From: Microbulbifer yueqingensis
Lineage (GTDB): Bacteria; Pseudomonadota; Gammaproteobacteria; Pseudomonadales; Cellvibrionaceae
Length of the DNA: 64,000 bases
Direction of reading: 5' to 3'
Assembly (NCBI RefSeq): GCF_900100355.1
Contig: NZ_FNFH01000005.1
Location: 1 to 64,000, forward strand
Shown here: positions 39,843 to 50,979 of the stretch, piece by piece
Position numbering within the stretch: the first letter of the stretch is position 1
Layout: every line of letters begins with the position of its first letter
The notes under the pieces: model-generated
The model's database searches: none
What the model was told of the DNA's origin: nothing
Seen by the model: the letters and a program-made list of their open reading frames with translations, nothing else
Translations under genes and position numbers: made by a program

Positions 39843-40702
39843 TGTGCGGGTTCCTCTCCTGTGGGCCTTAAGGGGGGTGACTCCATGCGCTTCTGCAGGC
39901 GAGCCAGCGCCTCCTGGGTAGCGCGCAGCTCGCGCAGGATCTCGGTCTGGCTGGGTGGCAACTGCAGTTCATCGAGGCGGCGCAACTTGGCCTCTTCCAG
40001 GTTGTTCAGTACCACGCCGATGAACAGGTTGATCATCACAAACGCCCCCATCACCACGAAGCTGACGAAATACAGCCAGGCCCAGGGCATCGCCTCCATG
40101 GCGGTGTACATGATGTCGGTCCAGTCCTCGAAAGTGACGATCCGGAACAGGCTCAGCAGGGCGATCGGCAGGCTGCGCCAGTGTGTCGGGTCGATATCCG
40201 AGAAGAGGAAATAGCCGGCCACTCCATATATATAAAAGATGATCCCCATCAGCAGCGCAATATGGAACATGCTCGGCAGGCTGCGCAGCAGTGTGTCGAC
40301 GAGCAGGCGCAGTTCGGGGAATGCGGATACCAGCCGCAATACTCTCAATACGCGCACCAGGCGCGCCAGGGTGGCCATGGGGCCAGCCGCCGGCACCAGG
40401 CTGAGCACGATGATGGCAAAGTCGAAGCAGTTCCAGCCGCTGGCAAAGTAGCGCCAGGGACGGTTGCCGTGCGCCGCCATCTTGACCGCGGCTTCCAGTA
40501 CGAACGAGAGCAGTACCAGCTGGTTTACCCAGTGCAGCGCGCCACCGAACCGCTCGGTGATCCAGGCGGAGGTCTCGAGGCCGACGGCGACGGCGTTGAG
40601 CAGGATCAGCCCGATGATTACCTGGTTGAACAGCGGTGCCGCCGCCAGGCGTGCACAGGTTTCTGCAAGGCCGGCCCTGGCCGGCGCTGTGACCTCATTC
40701 AT
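39839..40702 (-). CDS. Single-repeat voltage-gated cation channel (NaChBac-like)
   Basis: Tetrameric inner-membrane cation channel by family. ATG 40702 gives 287 residues. Six hydrophobic helices; S4 holds regularly spaced arginines ([17 protein letters not shown]); the pore loop reads [11 protein letters not shown], where the glutamate ring TFExW sets selectivity. TFEDW lies between the sodium-type TLESW of bacterial channels and the TGEDW of calcium channels, so ion choice is open. The last 45 residues form a coiled coil, as in the family. It overlaps trpE by eight bases and trpG by four, an odd place for a channel. Confidence 0.88.
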   Translation of the reverse strand: MNEVTAPARAGLAETCARLAAAPLFNQVIIGLILLNAVAVGLETSAWITERFGGALHWVNQLVLLSFVLEAAVKMAAHGNRPWRYFASGWNCFDFAIIVLSLVPAAGPMATLARLVRVLRVLRLVSAFPELRLLVDTLLRSLPSMFHIALLMGIIFYIYGVAGYFLFSDIDPTHWRSLPIALLSLFRIVTFEDWTDIMYTAMEAMPWAWLYFVSFVVMGAFVMINLFIGVVLNNLEEAKLRRLDELQLPPSQTEILRELRATQEALARLQKRMESPPLRPTGEEPAQ

Positions 40703-42215
40703 GGTTGACTGTCTCGTTACTGCCACCCGGGACCGGCTCCGACTCGCCGGCCACGGCAATTGCCACCGCGCGGAACAGTGCCCGCGCCTTGTTCATGGTT
40801 TCGTCCCACTCTGACTGGGGATCGGAATCCGCCACCAGCCCTGCGCCGGCCTGGATATACACCTGGCCATCCTTGATTACCGCCGTGCGTATGGCAATGG
40901 CGGTGTCCATGTTGCCGTTCCAGGCCAGATAGCCCACGGCCCCGCCGTAGATGCCGCGCTTTTCCGGCTCGAGCTCGTCGATGATTTCCATAGCACGGAT
41001 TTTCGGTGCGCCCGACAGGGTTCCCGCCGGCAGCGCCGCCCTCAGCGCATCTATCGCCGACACCCCGGGCTGGATCCGCCCGCTGACATTGGAGACGATG
41101 TGCATTACGTGGGAATAGCGCTCCACCACCATCTGCTCGGTGACCCGGACACTGCCGGTTTCGGCGACCCGGCCCACGTCGTTGCGACCCAGGTCGATCA
41201 GCATCAGGTGCTCGGCGATCTCCTTGGGATCTGCCAGCAGGTCGCGCTCAAGGGCCTCATCCTCTGCCTCAGTTGCGCCACGCCTGCGTGTGCCCGCAAT
41301 CGGGCGCACGGTCATGTCTCCATCTTCCAGGTGCACCAGGATTTCCGGGCTTGAACCCACCACCTGGTGGTCGCCGAGGTCGAGGAAGTACATATAGGGG
41401 GAGGGGTTCAGGCTGCGCAATGCCCGGTACAGGTTCAGTGGCGGAGCCGCGTAGGGCGCCGACAGGCGCTGGGAAGGCACTACCTGCATTACGTCACCGG
41501 CGAGGATGTACTCCTTGACCCGCTGGACGCTGCGCTTGAAGGCCTCCTCGCCGTAGTGGGAGCGGAATGCCTCCTCCTCGATACCCTGGCCGTCGAGGTC
41601 CAGCGGCGCGGCACCCGGCAGCGGCCGCGCCAGCTGCGCCACCAGTTCCTCCAGGCGCCGCTCTGCCCGCTGGTAATCCCCGTCCACCGACGGGTCGGCG
41701 TGGACGATGAAGATCACCGTTCCGGCGAGATTGTCAAACACCACCAGCTCGTCGCTCACCATCAGGAGGATATCCGGGTTGCCGAGGGTGTCCGGGGGGG
41801 CGCCGCCGGCAAGGCGTGGCTCGATATAGCGCACGCAGTCGTAACCGAAGTAGCCGACCAGCCCCCCGTTGAAGCGCGGCAGCCCCTCCAACTGGGGAGC
41901 GCGGTAGCGCTGCTGGAATTCCTCGACGAACGCCAGCGGGTCCCCGGCCTGGTGCTCTTCCACCACCTCGCCGTCGCGCTCAACCGTGACGCGGGGACCA
42001 GCTGCCCGCAGCACCGTGCGCGCCGGCAGGCCGATAATCGAATAACGCCCCCACTTCTCACCGCCCTGCACCGACTCAAACAGGTAACTGTAGCGACCTG
42101 CGGCCAACTTGAGATAGGTGGAGAGCGGGGTCTCGATGTCCGCCAGCACGCGGCGGACCAGCGGAATGCGGTTGTATCCCGCAGACGCAAGCTGGGTGTA
42201 TTCACTGGGGGTCAT
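40695..42215 (-). CDS. trpE: Anthranilate synthase component 1
   Basis: Converts chorismate to anthranilate with ammonia from TrpG. 506 residues, standard. N-terminal tryptophan feedback site region [21 protein letters not shown]; catalytic motifs [20 protein letters not shown] and [11 protein letters not shown]. First gene of the trp set. The 256-base upstream gap shows no tryptophan-rich leader peptide. Confidence 0.97.
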   Translation of the reverse strand: MTPSEYTQLASAGYNRIPLVRRVLADIETPLSTYLKLAAGRYSYLFESVQGGEKWGRYSIIGLPARTVLRAAGPRVTVERDGEVVEEHQAGDPLAFVEEFQQRYRAPQLEGLPRFNGGLVGYFGYDCVRYIEPRLAGGAPPDTLGNPDILLMVSDELVVFDNLAGTVIFIVHADPSVDGDYQRAERRLEELVAQLARPLPGAAPLDLDGQGIEEEAFRSHYGEEAFKRSVQRVKEYILAGDVMQVVPSQRLSAPYAAPPLNLYRALRSLNPSPYMYFLDLGDHQVVGSSPEILVHLEDGDMTVRPIAGTRRRGATEAEDEALERDLLADPKEIAEHLMLIDLGRNDVGRVAETGSVRVTEQMVVERYSHVMHIVSNVSGRIQPGVSAIDALRAALPAGTLSGAPKIRAMEIIDELEPEKRGIYGGAVGYLAWNGNMDTAIAIRTAVIKDGQVYIQAGAGLVADSDPQSEWDETMNKARALFRAVAIAVAGESEPVPGGSNETVNHE

Positions 42216-42430
42216 GGCGACTCCGGAGTAGGTTTATAAACCAATCGTGTTGATCTGGATTATTGCCCGAGCGGATTGGACAAACTCCGCCCGCAGGGAG
42301 AGCCCCGGCGCAAACTGGTCAGTGTACGCGGGTCAGCGGGTCAGTGGCGCCATCGCCAGCTGTGGAAGTGGGAAGCAGTAGTCTTCACGGGTGGCCTCGT
42401 TTCTCGAGGTAGTTAGTTTACAAACCCGCC

Positions 42431-42455
42431 GCCGGCTGGGCAAGGCCCTGCCGGC
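42431..42455 (-). terminator. Imperfect hairpin after rpe
   Basis: GCCGGC-T-GGGC-AAG-GCCC-T-GCCGGC: a 10-pair stem with one T-T mismatch, 17 bases past the rpe stop on the minus strand, followed by GTTTG. Moderate terminator candidate in the 256-base rpe-trpE gap. Confidence 0.45.
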
Positions 42456-42471
42456 GCCGCGCCGGGCGGCA

Positions 42472-43137
42472 TCAGGCGGACAGCTCGCGACGCATCGCCG
42501 CGATGGCTTCTGCGTAGTCATCGGCATTGAAGATCGCGGAGCCGGCGACAAAGGTATCCGCACCTGCGGCGGCAATCTCGGCGATGTTGTCCCGGGTGAC
42601 CCCACCGTCAATTTCCAGCCGGATATCGAGGCCGGATTCATCGATGAGCCTGCGAGCTTCGCGCAGTTTGCCGAGGGCGGCGGGGATAAACTTCTGCCCC
42701 CCAAAGCCCGGATTCACCGACATCAGCAGGAGCATGTCCAGCTTGTCCACCACATACTTCACCGGATCCAGCCCGGTAGCCGGGTTCAGCACCAGCCCGG
42801 CCTTGCAGCCCAGGCTGCGGATCAGCTGCAGCGAGCGGTCCACGTGCCGGCTGGCCTCGGGATGGAAAGTGATATAGGTGGCACCCGCATCCGCGAACAT
42901 CCGGATCATGTCGTCCACCGGCTCCACCATCAGGTGTACGTCGATCGGCGCCTCAACGCCGTGCTTGCGCAGGGCCTGGCAGACCATCGGGCCGATGGTC
43001 AGGTTGGGCACATAGTGGTTGTCCATCACATCGAAATGCACCCAGTCGGCGCCGGCCGCCAGCACGGCGTCGACCTCCTCCCCGAGGCGGGCGAAATCGG
43101 CGGAGAGGATGGACGGGGCGATCTTGAAGTCGGGCAT
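42472..43137 (-). CDS. rpe: Ribulose-phosphate 3-epimerase
   Basis: Pentose-phosphate pathway epimerase. From ATG 43137 (AGGAAA upstream) it has 221 residues; the frame opens 36 codons earlier inside murU. Motifs [48 protein letters not shown] and EIDGGV hold the metal and substrate ligands. In pseudomonads gph follows rpe before trpE; here gph is missing. Confidence 0.97.
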   Translation of the reverse strand: MPDFKIAPSILSADFARLGEEVDAVLAAGADWVHFDVMDNHYVPNLTIGPMVCQALRKHGVEAPIDVHLMVEPVDDMIRMFADAGATYITFHPEASRHVDRSLQLIRSLGCKAGLVLNPATGLDPVKYVVDKLDMLLLMSVNPGFGGQKFIPAALGKLREARRLIDESGLDIRLEIDGGVTRDNIAEIAAAGADTFVAGSAIFNADDYAEAIAAMRRELSA

Positions 43138-43156
43138 AGGGATTTCCTGGTAGTGC

Positions 43157-43870
43157 TCAGTTGTTTCCACTGCTTTTTCCGCACAGGCGTGCGTCGAGGC
43201 GCTGCAGGCGCTCGGGAGTGCCCACATCGCACCAGTCACCTTCATACAGCTCGGCCTGTAACCGGTCCTCGTTGTGGACGAACACCTCGCCGAGGCCGAA
43301 ACAGGTACGCCGGCGCGGATAATCGGTAAGAATCTCCGGGCGCAGCCAGCTGATGCCCGAGAAGGTGTAACGCGGCGTCGTGCTACCGGACAGCAGCCCG
43401 TCGTCGATGCCGAAGTCCCCTTCAGGATTGTGCGGCGGGTTGGGCACCATCAGCAGTCGCCCGGGACAGTTCCCTGGCAGGGGGCTCTGCAGCCAGCCGG
43501 ACAGATCGAAGTCACACCACACGTCACCGTTGACCACGAAGAAAGGGGCATCGCCAAGCAGTGGCAGGGCCTTGAGGATGCCACCGGCGGTTTCCACCGG
43601 CTCGCCCTCGACGGAATAACAGACCTCCAGACCCCAGCGTTCACCGGAACCGATGTGCGCGCGGATCTTCTCGCCGAGGTACCCCAGGTTGATCACTACC
43701 CTGCGCACGCCCACGGCGGCCAGGCGCTCCAGCGCGTGCTCGATGAGGGGCTTGCCGGCCACCTCGAGCAGGGGCTTGGGAGTATCGTCGGTCAGGGGCC
43801 GCATGCGCTTGCCAAAGCCCGCCGCCAGTACCATAGCGGCGGGAGCCTGATTGTCGTTTGCTTGCTTCAT
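43157..43870 (-). CDS. murU: N-acetylmuramate-1-phosphate uridylyltransferase
   Basis: Makes UDP-MurNAc from MurNAc-1-phosphate and UTP in the peptidoglycan recycling bypass that avoids MurA (fosfomycin target). 237 residues: nucleotidyltransferase signature [20 protein letters not shown] (about 15-34), catalytic [10 protein letters not shown] and the closing [10 protein letters not shown]. Follows amgK by 31 bases. Confidence 0.93.
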   Translation of the reverse strand: MKQANDNQAPAAMVLAAGFGKRMRPLTDDTPKPLLEVAGKPLIEHALERLAAVGVRRVVINLGYLGEKIRAHIGSGERWGLEVCYSVEGEPVETAGGILKALPLLGDAPFFVVNGDVWCDFDLSGWLQSPLPGNCPGRLLMVPNPPHNPEGDFGIDDGLLSGSTTPRYTFSGISWLRPEILTDYPRRRTCFGLGEVFVHNEDRLQAELYEGDWCDVGTPERLQRLDARLCGKSSGNN

Positions 43871-43901
43871 TAGGTTATTCGTGCGGTTTCACAGCTTGGG
43901 T

Positions 43902-44957
43902 TCACCGGCGACGCTCGCCCGCGGTCCGGTAATCACGGTACCAGCTCTGACGCTCAGCCAGGGGCAAAAGTTCGGCGCTGAACCAGTCCGCGAAGGGTTT
44001 CAGCTCAGGGTAACGCCCCGCGACCTCCAGGGTATAGCGGATCACCAGCGGCAGGTCCGGCAGATAACCCTGCTTGCCGTCGCGCAGGTAAAGGCGCGGG
44101 AAGAGTCCCAGAACCTTGATATGGCGCTGTAGCCCCATCCAGTCGAACCAGCGCAGGAAGGTGCGCGGCTCCACCGACGGCAGTATACCGGCGGACTCGG
44201 CGGTGGCCGCATAACAGAGCGCCCACTTCTCCACCTGCTCCCTCGGCCAGCGGATATAGCAGTCGCGCAGGAGTGAGGCCAGGTCGTAGGTGACCGGCCC
44301 CCAGACCGCATCCTGGAAGTCCACCACGCCCGGTCGCTCCCCCTCGCGCACCATCAGGTTGCGGCTGTGGAAATCCCGGTGCACCAGAACCTGTGGCTGC
44401 TCGGCGGCAGAGCCCAGCAGCAGGTCGAAGGTGTCCTCCAGCAGGCGTTTTTCCTCGTCCCCCAGGGAGTATCCGAGGAGTTTTCCCACCAGCCACTCGG
44501 GCAGGATGCGCATCTCCGTCTGCAGCAGCTCGCGGCTATAAGGGGGTAAAAGGTCCGGCGACCTCGGAATCTGTTGCAGGCAAAGGAGCTCAGTCAGCAT
44601 CTCGCCGTACAGGCCCTCTACGCTATCCTCGTCCAGCAGCCCCAATAATTGCCGGTCGCCGAGATCCTCGAGCAGCATGAAGCCCCGGGACACATCCGCT
44701 GCGACCACCATGGGGGTATGGACGCCGTGGCGGCGGAAATAGTCTGCCAGCGCGACGAAGCGGGCCGGATTGGTCCGTTCGGGCGGCGAGTCCACCGCGA
44801 TCAGGCTCGGGGTAGTGTCGGTGCGAAAATAACGCCGAAATCCCGCGTCGCCCGCCAGCGGCAGCAGCTGCGGCGTGCCCGTGGGCAGGGTCCGGCCGGC
44901 CCATTCGCCCAGTTCGGTGCGCCGGGTGTCTGTCTTTTGTATCGAACGCTCGTTCAT
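43902..44957 (-). CDS. amgK: N-acetylmuramate/N-acetylglucosamine anomeric kinase
   Basis: Phosphorylates recycled MurNAc at C1 for MurU. Phosphotransferase fold of 351 residues: substrate-lobe GDAGFRRYFR (about 36-45), catalytic VLVHRDFHSRNLM, and metal-binding VVDFQDAVWGPVTYDLA. Divergent from lptD, as in Pseudomonas. With anmK at 3.4 kb, AmgK and MurU make a near-complete MurNAc recycling set; MupP is not in the window. Confidence 0.93.
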   Translation of the reverse strand: MNERSIQKTDTRRTELGEWAGRTLPTGTPQLLPLAGDAGFRRYFRTDTTPSLIAVDSPPERTNPARFVALADYFRRHGVHTPMVVAADVSRGFMLLEDLGDRQLLGLLDEDSVEGLYGEMLTELLCLQQIPRSPDLLPPYSRELLQTEMRILPEWLVGKLLGYSLGDEEKRLLEDTFDLLLGSAAEQPQVLVHRDFHSRNLMVREGERPGVVDFQDAVWGPVTYDLASLLRDCYIRWPREQVEKWALCYAATAESAGILPSVEPRTFLRWFDWMGLQRHIKVLGLFPRLYLRDGKQGYLPDLPLVIRYTLEVAGRYPELKPFADWFSAELLPLAERQSWYRDYRTAGERRR

Positions 44958-45173
44958 GCGCCGTTGCTACTCCACTATTCCCGGCCCGCATTGTAACGGT
45001 GCAACCGGCGCCGTCCAGCAACCCCGGCAAATTTCCCCGCCAGCCGCCCGGCGGCCGGCATGCTATCAGTGTTAACCATGCCCACATTCAAGTAGAATCA
45101 CCCGCTGATTTTTGCGCGCCACCCCGCGCCCCCTACGGAAGAGACTCTAAAGATAGTCGGAACTGACCCCCTG

Positions 45174-47756
45174 ATGCTGGAAGCCCCCCGGTGGCGACGC
45201 CTGACACTGGCGATTGCCCAGATATACCGTCCGCACGTACTGGCAATCGGCCTTGCAGCCGCGCAACCTGCGTGGGCGCAGGATCCTGCGGCACCAACCG
45301 ATCCGGTATCCGGCCCGGCTGACAACCCTTACCTATATCTCGACTGGCTTCCAGCATGGCAATTGCCGGCCGAAATGCGCGCCGGCCTGCCGCCGGCCTG
45401 TAGCGGTGCCTTCCTCCCCCCCCCGCGCAATTATCGCGACGCGCATTTGCGGCCGGACGAAGCGTCTCTACGCGCCACCGCGGATGCCTCGCAATGGCTT
45501 GACGATGGCAGCGCCCAGCTGCGCGGCAACGTCCATATCACCCAGGGCTACCGACAGCTGTTCGCCGACCAGGTGGATGTCGAGCCCGGAGACAATACCG
45601 CCTACCTCCGCGGAGCCATCGAAATCCGTGAGCCCAACCTGCTCGTGCGCGGACGTGCGGCCGAGATCCATACCGACAGCCGCGCCGCAAAGATAGAGGA
45701 TGCCACTTACGTCATCCATGACGAGTTCATTCACGGAAGTGCCACCTATGCCTCACGGGAAGCCAGCGGCGAGCTGAACCTGGTCGGCGGGAGCTACACG
45801 CGCTGCGAACCGGGCCACGTGGTGTGGCAGATCAATGGTGGCGAGATCAATATCGATAATGTCGAACGCCAGGGCGTGGCACGTAACGTGCGGCTGGAAA
45901 TCCTCGACGTGCCGGTATTCTACTTCCCTTACCTCCGCTTTCCCGTGGGTAGTGCCCGCCTGTCCGGCCTGCTTTTCCCCAGTGTCAGTAACAGCGATGA
46001 AAACGGTTGGGACGTCGCCATTCCCTATTACTGGAATATCGCGCCGCAAATGGACGCCACCATCGTACCGCGCTATATCCAATATCGCGGCACCGGTGCG
46101 GAAGTGGAGGTACGACACCTCAGCCCGTGGTTCAATACCGAAATCCGGGCTGCGGGCCTGCCGAATGACAAGGGGGGAGATGACGAGGACGCCCGCAAGT
46201 TGATTGATCGCGGCTTCCCGGAAGAACTGGTACTTCCCGCCAAGGGGGAGGACCGCTGGCTGGCCAATGTGGAACAGCAGGGCAGTAGCGGCGGAGCCTG
46301 GTTTACCAAGATCGATTACACCAAGGTGAGCGACCCGGATTACTTTCGCGACCTGGATACGGCTAACCTGAGCGTCTCCGCCGAAACAGCGCTTAGCCAA
46401 GCGGCCTCCTTCGGACTTCTTGGCCGGCACTGGAGAGCCAGCTTGCGGCTGCAGGAATACCAACAGCTGGTGAAGGATCGCTTCGATACCTACAGCCAGC
46501 TACCCCGGCTCGATGTGGACGGGAACTACCGCTGGGGCGACTGGGCACTTAGCCTGGATCACCAGCTGACCAGTTTTGACCACGATGACACCCAGACCAT
46601 CCGTTTTATTGCTGATCCGCTCGATCCCGACAGCGTAAGGACGGCATCCCGGAACTTCATCACCGCCGATCGCGCAAGGCTGGACTATGAATTTGGCTGG
46701 GAGCGGCAGTGGCTGTGGGGCTATTTTACCCCAGGGGTGGCACTGCGCTACCTGAGCTACCAACTGGACGACCAGTTTCTGCGCCCTGAAAGCAGCAGCT
46801 CCCCCGAGGCATCGGCAGCGCAGCTGACCCTGGATACGGGCCTGTTTTTCGAGCGCGACGGCCGCGCCTGGAATTTCGACTATATCCAGACTCTCGAGCC
46901 GCGCCTATTTGCCCTGGTCAGCTCGGATGCGGATCAGCAGGACTTCAATAATATTGCCATCATGCCCCGGGATGGCGGTGACGACCTACTGTTTGACACG
47001 TCGTTGTTCACCTTCAGTTACGACCAGCTCTTTCGCGACAGTCGCTTCAACGGTAACGATCGCATCGATGATGCGGACCGTGTCGCGCTGGGCCTGACCA
47101 CCCGTTTTATCGATCCAGTGAGCGGGCGCGACCTTCTGGCCGCCAGTGTGGGGCAGGTGTTCTATGGCGAAGATGTGCAGATTGGCCTGCGGGAACCCAT
47201 CCTGGACCAACCCCGCTCGGAGTTTGCGGCGCGCCTGGAAAGCCGGCCACTCCAGTCCCTGCGCATCAGCAGCGAGCTGATCTATGACGACAAGGATACC
47301 GAGCTCAACCGGGGAAACGTCACACTGCGCTACCTGGACGAGGACTTGCGGCTGTTCAATTTCAGCTATCGCTATTTGCGCCAAGACGAGGATTTCGAAA
47401 TCACTGGCAACCCCGCTGACCAGCCGGTCCGCCAGGTGGACGCCTCAATGGTACTCCCAATCGGCGGCGGCACCTCACTGTTGGCGCGGGCCAATTATGA
47501 CGTCACGTTTGAGCGGGAACTGGAATACCTTGCCGGCGTCGAATATGACAGCTGCTGTTACCAGGCACGACTCGCCTGGCGCCGCACGTTGGACAATGAC
47601 CTCGCAGACGTGTTAACTCCCGAGGAACTGGAATACGAGGAGGGCATATACCTCGACTTCCAGCTGAAAGGGCTCGCCGGCCTGGGCACCACCGTTACGC
47701 GGATGCTCACCGAGGGGATCCCCAACTTTGAACAGAGAGAAATGTTGAGACAGTGA
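45174..47756 (+). CDS. lptD: LPS-assembly protein LptD
   Basis: Outer-membrane beta-barrel that inserts lipopolysaccharide with LptE. 860 residues with signal peptide to about 35 (AWAQ), a jellyroll domain (about 100-210: NVHITQGYRQLFADQV, AYLRGAIEI) and a 26-strand barrel; the conserved FYFPYLRFPVG and GLLFPS motifs begin the barrel. Cysteines near 75 (PPACSGAF), in YTRCEPG and in DSCCYQARL match the disulfide plan. surA overlaps its end. Confidence 0.95.
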   Translation: MLEAPRWRRLTLAIAQIYRPHVLAIGLAAAQPAWAQDPAAPTDPVSGPADNPYLYLDWLPAWQLPAEMRAGLPPACSGAFLPPPRNYRDAHLRPDEASLRATADASQWLDDGSAQLRGNVHITQGYRQLFADQVDVEPGDNTAYLRGAIEIREPNLLVRGRAAEIHTDSRAAKIEDATYVIHDEFIHGSATYASREASGELNLVGGSYTRCEPGHVVWQINGGEINIDNVERQGVARNVRLEILDVPVFYFPYLRFPVGSARLSGLLFPSVSNSDENGWDVAIPYYWNIAPQMDATIVPRYIQYRGTGAEVEVRHLSPWFNTEIRAAGLPNDKGGDDEDARKLIDRGFPEELVLPAKGEDRWLANVEQQGSSGGAWFTKIDYTKVSDPDYFRDLDTANLSVSAETALSQAASFGLLGRHWRASLRLQEYQQLVKDRFDTYSQLPRLDVDGNYRWGDWALSLDHQLTSFDHDDTQTIRFIADPLDPDSVRTASRNFITADRARLDYEFGWERQWLWGYFTPGVALRYLSYQLDDQFLRPESSSSPEASAAQLTLDTGLFFERDGRAWNFDYIQTLEPRLFALVSSDADQQDFNNIAIMPRDGGDDLLFDTSLFTFSYDQLFRDSRFNGNDRIDDADRVALGLTTRFIDPVSGRDLLAASVGQVFYGEDVQIGLREPILDQPRSEFAARLESRPLQSLRISSELIYDDKDTELNRGNVTLRYLDEDLRLFNFSYRYLRQDEDFEITGNPADQPVRQVDASMVLPIGGGTSLLARANYDVTFERELEYLAGVEYDSCCYQARLAWRRTLDNDLADVLTPEELEYEEGIYLDFQLKGLAGLGTTVTRMLTEGIPNFEQREMLRQ

Positions 47757-49105
47757 AGAGCATAATGAGAAAGTGCACCTTGAAACGCGGCCTGCTGGCT
47801 CTCGTGTCTGCCTGCGCCCTGTTCACCGGCGCCGCCATGGCGCAGGTACAGACTCTCGACCGGGTGGTCGCAGTGGTGGATGACGACGTCGTAATGGCCA
47901 GTGAGCTCCAGCAACGCCTCAACACCATCATGAACCAGATCGAGTCCCAACAGGTTCAGGCGCCTCCCATGGATGTCCTGCGCCGGCAGGTGCTCGAGCA
48001 GCTGATCGTCGAACGCCTGCAGCTGCAGATGGCGCAGCGCGCGGGGGTAACCGTCTCAGACGCGGAACTCGAACAGGCTGTCGCCAGGGTACAGCAGAAC
48101 GCCGGCGCGAGCCCGGAGCAGTTCCGCCAGCGCCTGGCCGCAGACGGCATCTCCATGCGAGAGTTCCGCGAGCAGATCCGTCGGGAAATCCTGATCCGTC
48201 GCGTCGAACAGGGAAGCGTCAATCGCCGCATCCAGGTCACCGACCAGGACATCGATAACTTCCTGCGCTCCAAGGAGGGCGAGTTCTGGAAATCGCCGCA
48301 GTATGAGCTTGGCCACATCCTGATCCCGGTAAGTTCCAGCGCCCCCGCCGACGAGGTCCGGCAGGCACGCGAAAAGGCAGAGCGCCTGGCCCAGCGGGTT
48401 GCCGACGGCGCCGACTTCCGCGAACTGGCGATAGCCAACTCCGGCGGCCAGAATGCCCTGTCCGGCGGCGACCTTGGCTGGCGCAAGACAGTAGAGCTGC
48501 CGAGCCTGTTTGCCAATGCCCTGGAGGGGCTGGGCGTGGGCGACGTCAGCGAACCCTTCCGCAGTGACGCCGGCTTCCACCTGCTGAAAATCCACGCCCA
48601 GCGCGGTTCCAACGAGCAGGTCGTGGAGCAGACCAAGGCGCGACACATCCTGGTCAAGACCAGCGCCATTCGCGATGACGACGACGCCTATAACCTGCTG
48701 ATCGACCTGCGCAACCAGCTTGAGGACGGTGCCAGCTTCGAGGAACTCGCCCGCGAGCACTCCGAGGACATCGGCACCATGCTGGCCGGTGGGGACCTGG
48801 GTTGGTCCATGCCAGGGCAATTCGTACCGGAGTTCACCCAGGCCATGGACAATACCCCGGTCGGAGAAATCTCCATGCCGTTCAAGTCACAGTTCGGCTG
48901 GCACATCCTGCGGGTGGACGGTCGCCGCAACCAGGACATGACCGACCAGTACATTCGCAAGCAGGCGGAAAACCTGCTGCGTAACCGCCGCTACGAGGAG
49001 GAAGTACAAAACTGGCGTCGCGAGATACGCGACCAGGCCTTTGTAGATATCAAGCTGCCCGGCGCAGACAAGGACTCCGACAGCGGGGAACAGACCCAGG
49101 AATGA
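47753..49105 (+). CDS. surA: Periplasmic chaperone/peptidyl-prolyl isomerase SurA
   Basis: Chaperone for outer-membrane beta-barrels such as LptD. 450 residues: signal peptide ending near GAAMAQ, N-terminal chaperone domain (about 30-165), two parvulin domains (about 175-275 and 290-385) and a C-terminal helix. GTG 47753 overlaps the lptD stop; ATG 47765 is the alternative. pdxA overlaps its end by ATGA. Confidence 0.96.
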   Translation: MKSIMRKCTLKRGLLALVSACALFTGAAMAQVQTLDRVVAVVDDDVVMASELQQRLNTIMNQIESQQVQAPPMDVLRRQVLEQLIVERLQLQMAQRAGVTVSDAELEQAVARVQQNAGASPEQFRQRLAADGISMREFREQIRREILIRRVEQGSVNRRIQVTDQDIDNFLRSKEGEFWKSPQYELGHILIPVSSSAPADEVRQAREKAERLAQRVADGADFRELAIANSGGQNALSGGDLGWRKTVELPSLFANALEGLGVGDVSEPFRSDAGFHLLKIHAQRGSNEQVVEQTKARHILVKTSAIRDDDDAYNLLIDLRNQLEDGASFEELAREHSEDIGTMLAGGDLGWSMPGQFVPEFTQAMDNTPVGEISMPFKSQFGWHILRVDGRRNQDMTDQYIRKQAENLLRNRRYEEEVQNWRREIRDQAFVDIKLPGADKDSDSGEQTQE

Positions 49106-50136
49106 TTCCACGCATCGCCCTCACCCCCGGGGAACCCGGGGGTATTGGCCCGGAGCTGGCGGTCAAGCTGGCCAGTCTCGGGCATGAGCGGGGCAACAAC
49201 AACCACGCGGCTGGCAACGGTCTCGCCCACGGCCCAGCGCAGGTAGTCGCCATCGCCGACCCGGAGCTGCTGCGCACTACCGCCGCCCAGCTGGGCCTGC
49301 CGCTCCGGCTGATCCCGTTTGATCCCGCACAGCCTCCCGGCGAGACCCCTCCCGCCAGCCTGCATGTCCACCCGATTTCTCTCGCGCAACCTGCTGTGGC
49401 AGGCCGGCTCAACCCCGCCAATGCGGGCTACGTCCTGGAGACCCTGCGTTTCGCGGCACAAGGCTGCCTGAATCGTACCTTCGACGCACTGGTGACCGGC
49501 CCGGTCCACAAGGGAATAATCAACGACGCCGGCTTTCCCTTCAGTGGCCATACGGAGCTCTTCGCCGAGATTGCCGGCATCGAGCGGGTCGTAATGATGC
49601 TCGCTGCCGGTGAGCTCCGGGTCGCCCTGGCGACCACTCACCTGCCACTCAAGGAGGTGAGCGACGCCATCACCGCCGAGCTACTGGAACAGGTGATCAC
49701 GATCCTTCATCGCAGCCTGCGAGACCAGTTTCGCATCCCGAACCCTCGCATTGGTGTATGCGGCCTCAACCCCCATGCCGGCGAGGGCGGCCACCTCGGC
49801 CGCGAGGAAATCGAGGTCATAGAGCCGGCGCTGGACAAGCTGCGTGCACTCGGCCTGCGCCTGCTGGGCCCCCTCCCCGCCGATACCCTTTTCACCCCGC
49901 CGCAGCTGGCCCGGTGTGACGCGGTCCTGGCCATGTACCACGACCAGGGCCTGCCGGTGTTAAAATTCAAGGGGTTCGGCCACGCCGTCAATATCACCCT
50001 GGGGCTGCCCTTCATACGCACTTCCGTGGATCACGGCACCGCACTGAACATCGCCGGACACAATGAGGCCGACTGCGGCAGCCTGCGCGCCGCGCTGGCA
50101 CAGGCGGTCCAGATGGCCAAACTGCGCAACCTCTGA
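49102..50136 (+). CDS. pdxA: 4-hydroxythreonine-4-phosphate dehydrogenase
   Basis: NAD-dependent step of pyridoxal phosphate synthesis. 344 residues opening with [19 protein letters not shown]. Motifs [20 protein letters not shown] and [13 protein letters not shown] hold the metal histidines. A basic Asn/His-rich insertion near residues 30-46 ([14 protein letters not shown]) is longer than usual. The ATG overlaps the surA stop, and rsmA follows 14 bases later. Confidence 0.96.
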   Translation: MIPRIALTPGEPGGIGPELAVKLASLGHERGNNNHAAGNGLAHGPAQVVAIADPELLRTTAAQLGLPLRLIPFDPAQPPGETPPASLHVHPISLAQPAVAGRLNPANAGYVLETLRFAAQGCLNRTFDALVTGPVHKGIINDAGFPFSGHTELFAEIAGIERVVMMLAAGELRVALATTHLPLKEVSDAITAELLEQVITILHRSLRDQFRIPNPRIGVCGLNPHAGEGGHLGREEIEVIEPALDKLRALGLRLLGPLPADTLFTPPQLARCDAVLAMYHDQGLPVLKFKGFGHAVNITLGLPFIRTSVDHGTALNIAGHNEADCGSLRAALAQAVQMAKLRNL

Positions 50137-50150
50137 ATTGCAGATTTTTT

Positions 50151-50948
50151 ATGGATAACTTTTTCCAGCATAAGGCGCGCAAGCGCTTTGGCCAGAATTT
50201 CCTGGTCGACGACAACATCATTGAGCGCATCGTGCGCGCCATCGGCCCGAGCGAAACCGACCGACTGATTGAAATCGGCCCCGGCCAGGGCGCCATCACC
50301 GCCCTGCTGCTACAGCGCTGCCCGTCGCTGACGGCCGTCGAGCTGGACCGGGACCTGATCCCCATGCTGCAGTTCAAGTTCCGCGACTATCCCGAGTTCG
50401 AGATCATTGAACAGGATGCGCTCAAACTGGACTTCGGCGCCCTGGCTGAGGAAAAGCCGTTGCGGATCGTCGGCAACCTGCCGTACAACATCTCCACGCC
50501 CCTGCTGTTTCACCTGCTCACTTTCCGCGGCAAGATCGAGGACATGCACTTCATGCTGCAGAAAGAGGTGGTTGACCGTCTCGGCGCCACACCAGGCACC
50601 AAGGCATACGGGCGGCTGAGCGTGATGGTGCAATACCACTGCCGGGTACAGGGCCTCTTCCCCGTACCGCCACAGGCCTTCCGGCCCGCGCCGAAGGTAG
50701 AATCCGCCATTGTGCGGCTGGTGCCCCACCCGAACCCGCCCTACCCGGCCACGGATGAAGCGCTGCTGGAGCGTATCGTCAATGTCGCCTTCCAGCAGCG
50801 TCGCAAGACCCTGCGCAATGCCCTCAAGCCGTTGTACCCGGAACTGGATGCCTCAAAGCTTCCAGTGGACGCCGGCCGTCGGCCAGAGACACTGAGTGTG
50901 AAAGAGTTTGTCGACCTGGCAAACTACTGCGCGACACTCAAAACCTGA
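50151..50948 (+). CDS. rsmA: 16S rRNA (adenine(1518)/(1519)) dimethyltransferase
   Basis: Dimethylates two adenines near the 3' end of 16S rRNA in ribosome maturation (kasugamycin sensitivity). 265 residues: KRFGQNFLVDDNIIERIV, SAM motif IEIGPGQGAIT, catalytic GNLPYNISTP. Part of the surA-pdxA-rsmA-apaH order; apaG, which often sits here, is absent. Confidence 0.97.
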   Translation: MDNFFQHKARKRFGQNFLVDDNIIERIVRAIGPSETDRLIEIGPGQGAITALLLQRCPSLTAVELDRDLIPMLQFKFRDYPEFEIIEQDALKLDFGALAEEKPLRIVGNLPYNISTPLLFHLLTFRGKIEDMHFMLQKEVVDRLGATPGTKAYGRLSVMVQYHCRVQGLFPVPPQAFRPAPKVESAIVRLVPHPNPPYPATDEALLERIVNVAFQQRRKTLRNALKPLYPELDASKLPVDAGRRPETLSVKEFVDLANYCATLKT

Positions 50949-50979
50949 AACAGAGTGGAAGGGACACAGGGATAGCATT

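Noticed and set aside
42216-42471. trp attenuator
   Set aside because: No leader peptide with consecutive tryptophan codons on the minus strand and no competing hairpins that I can see.
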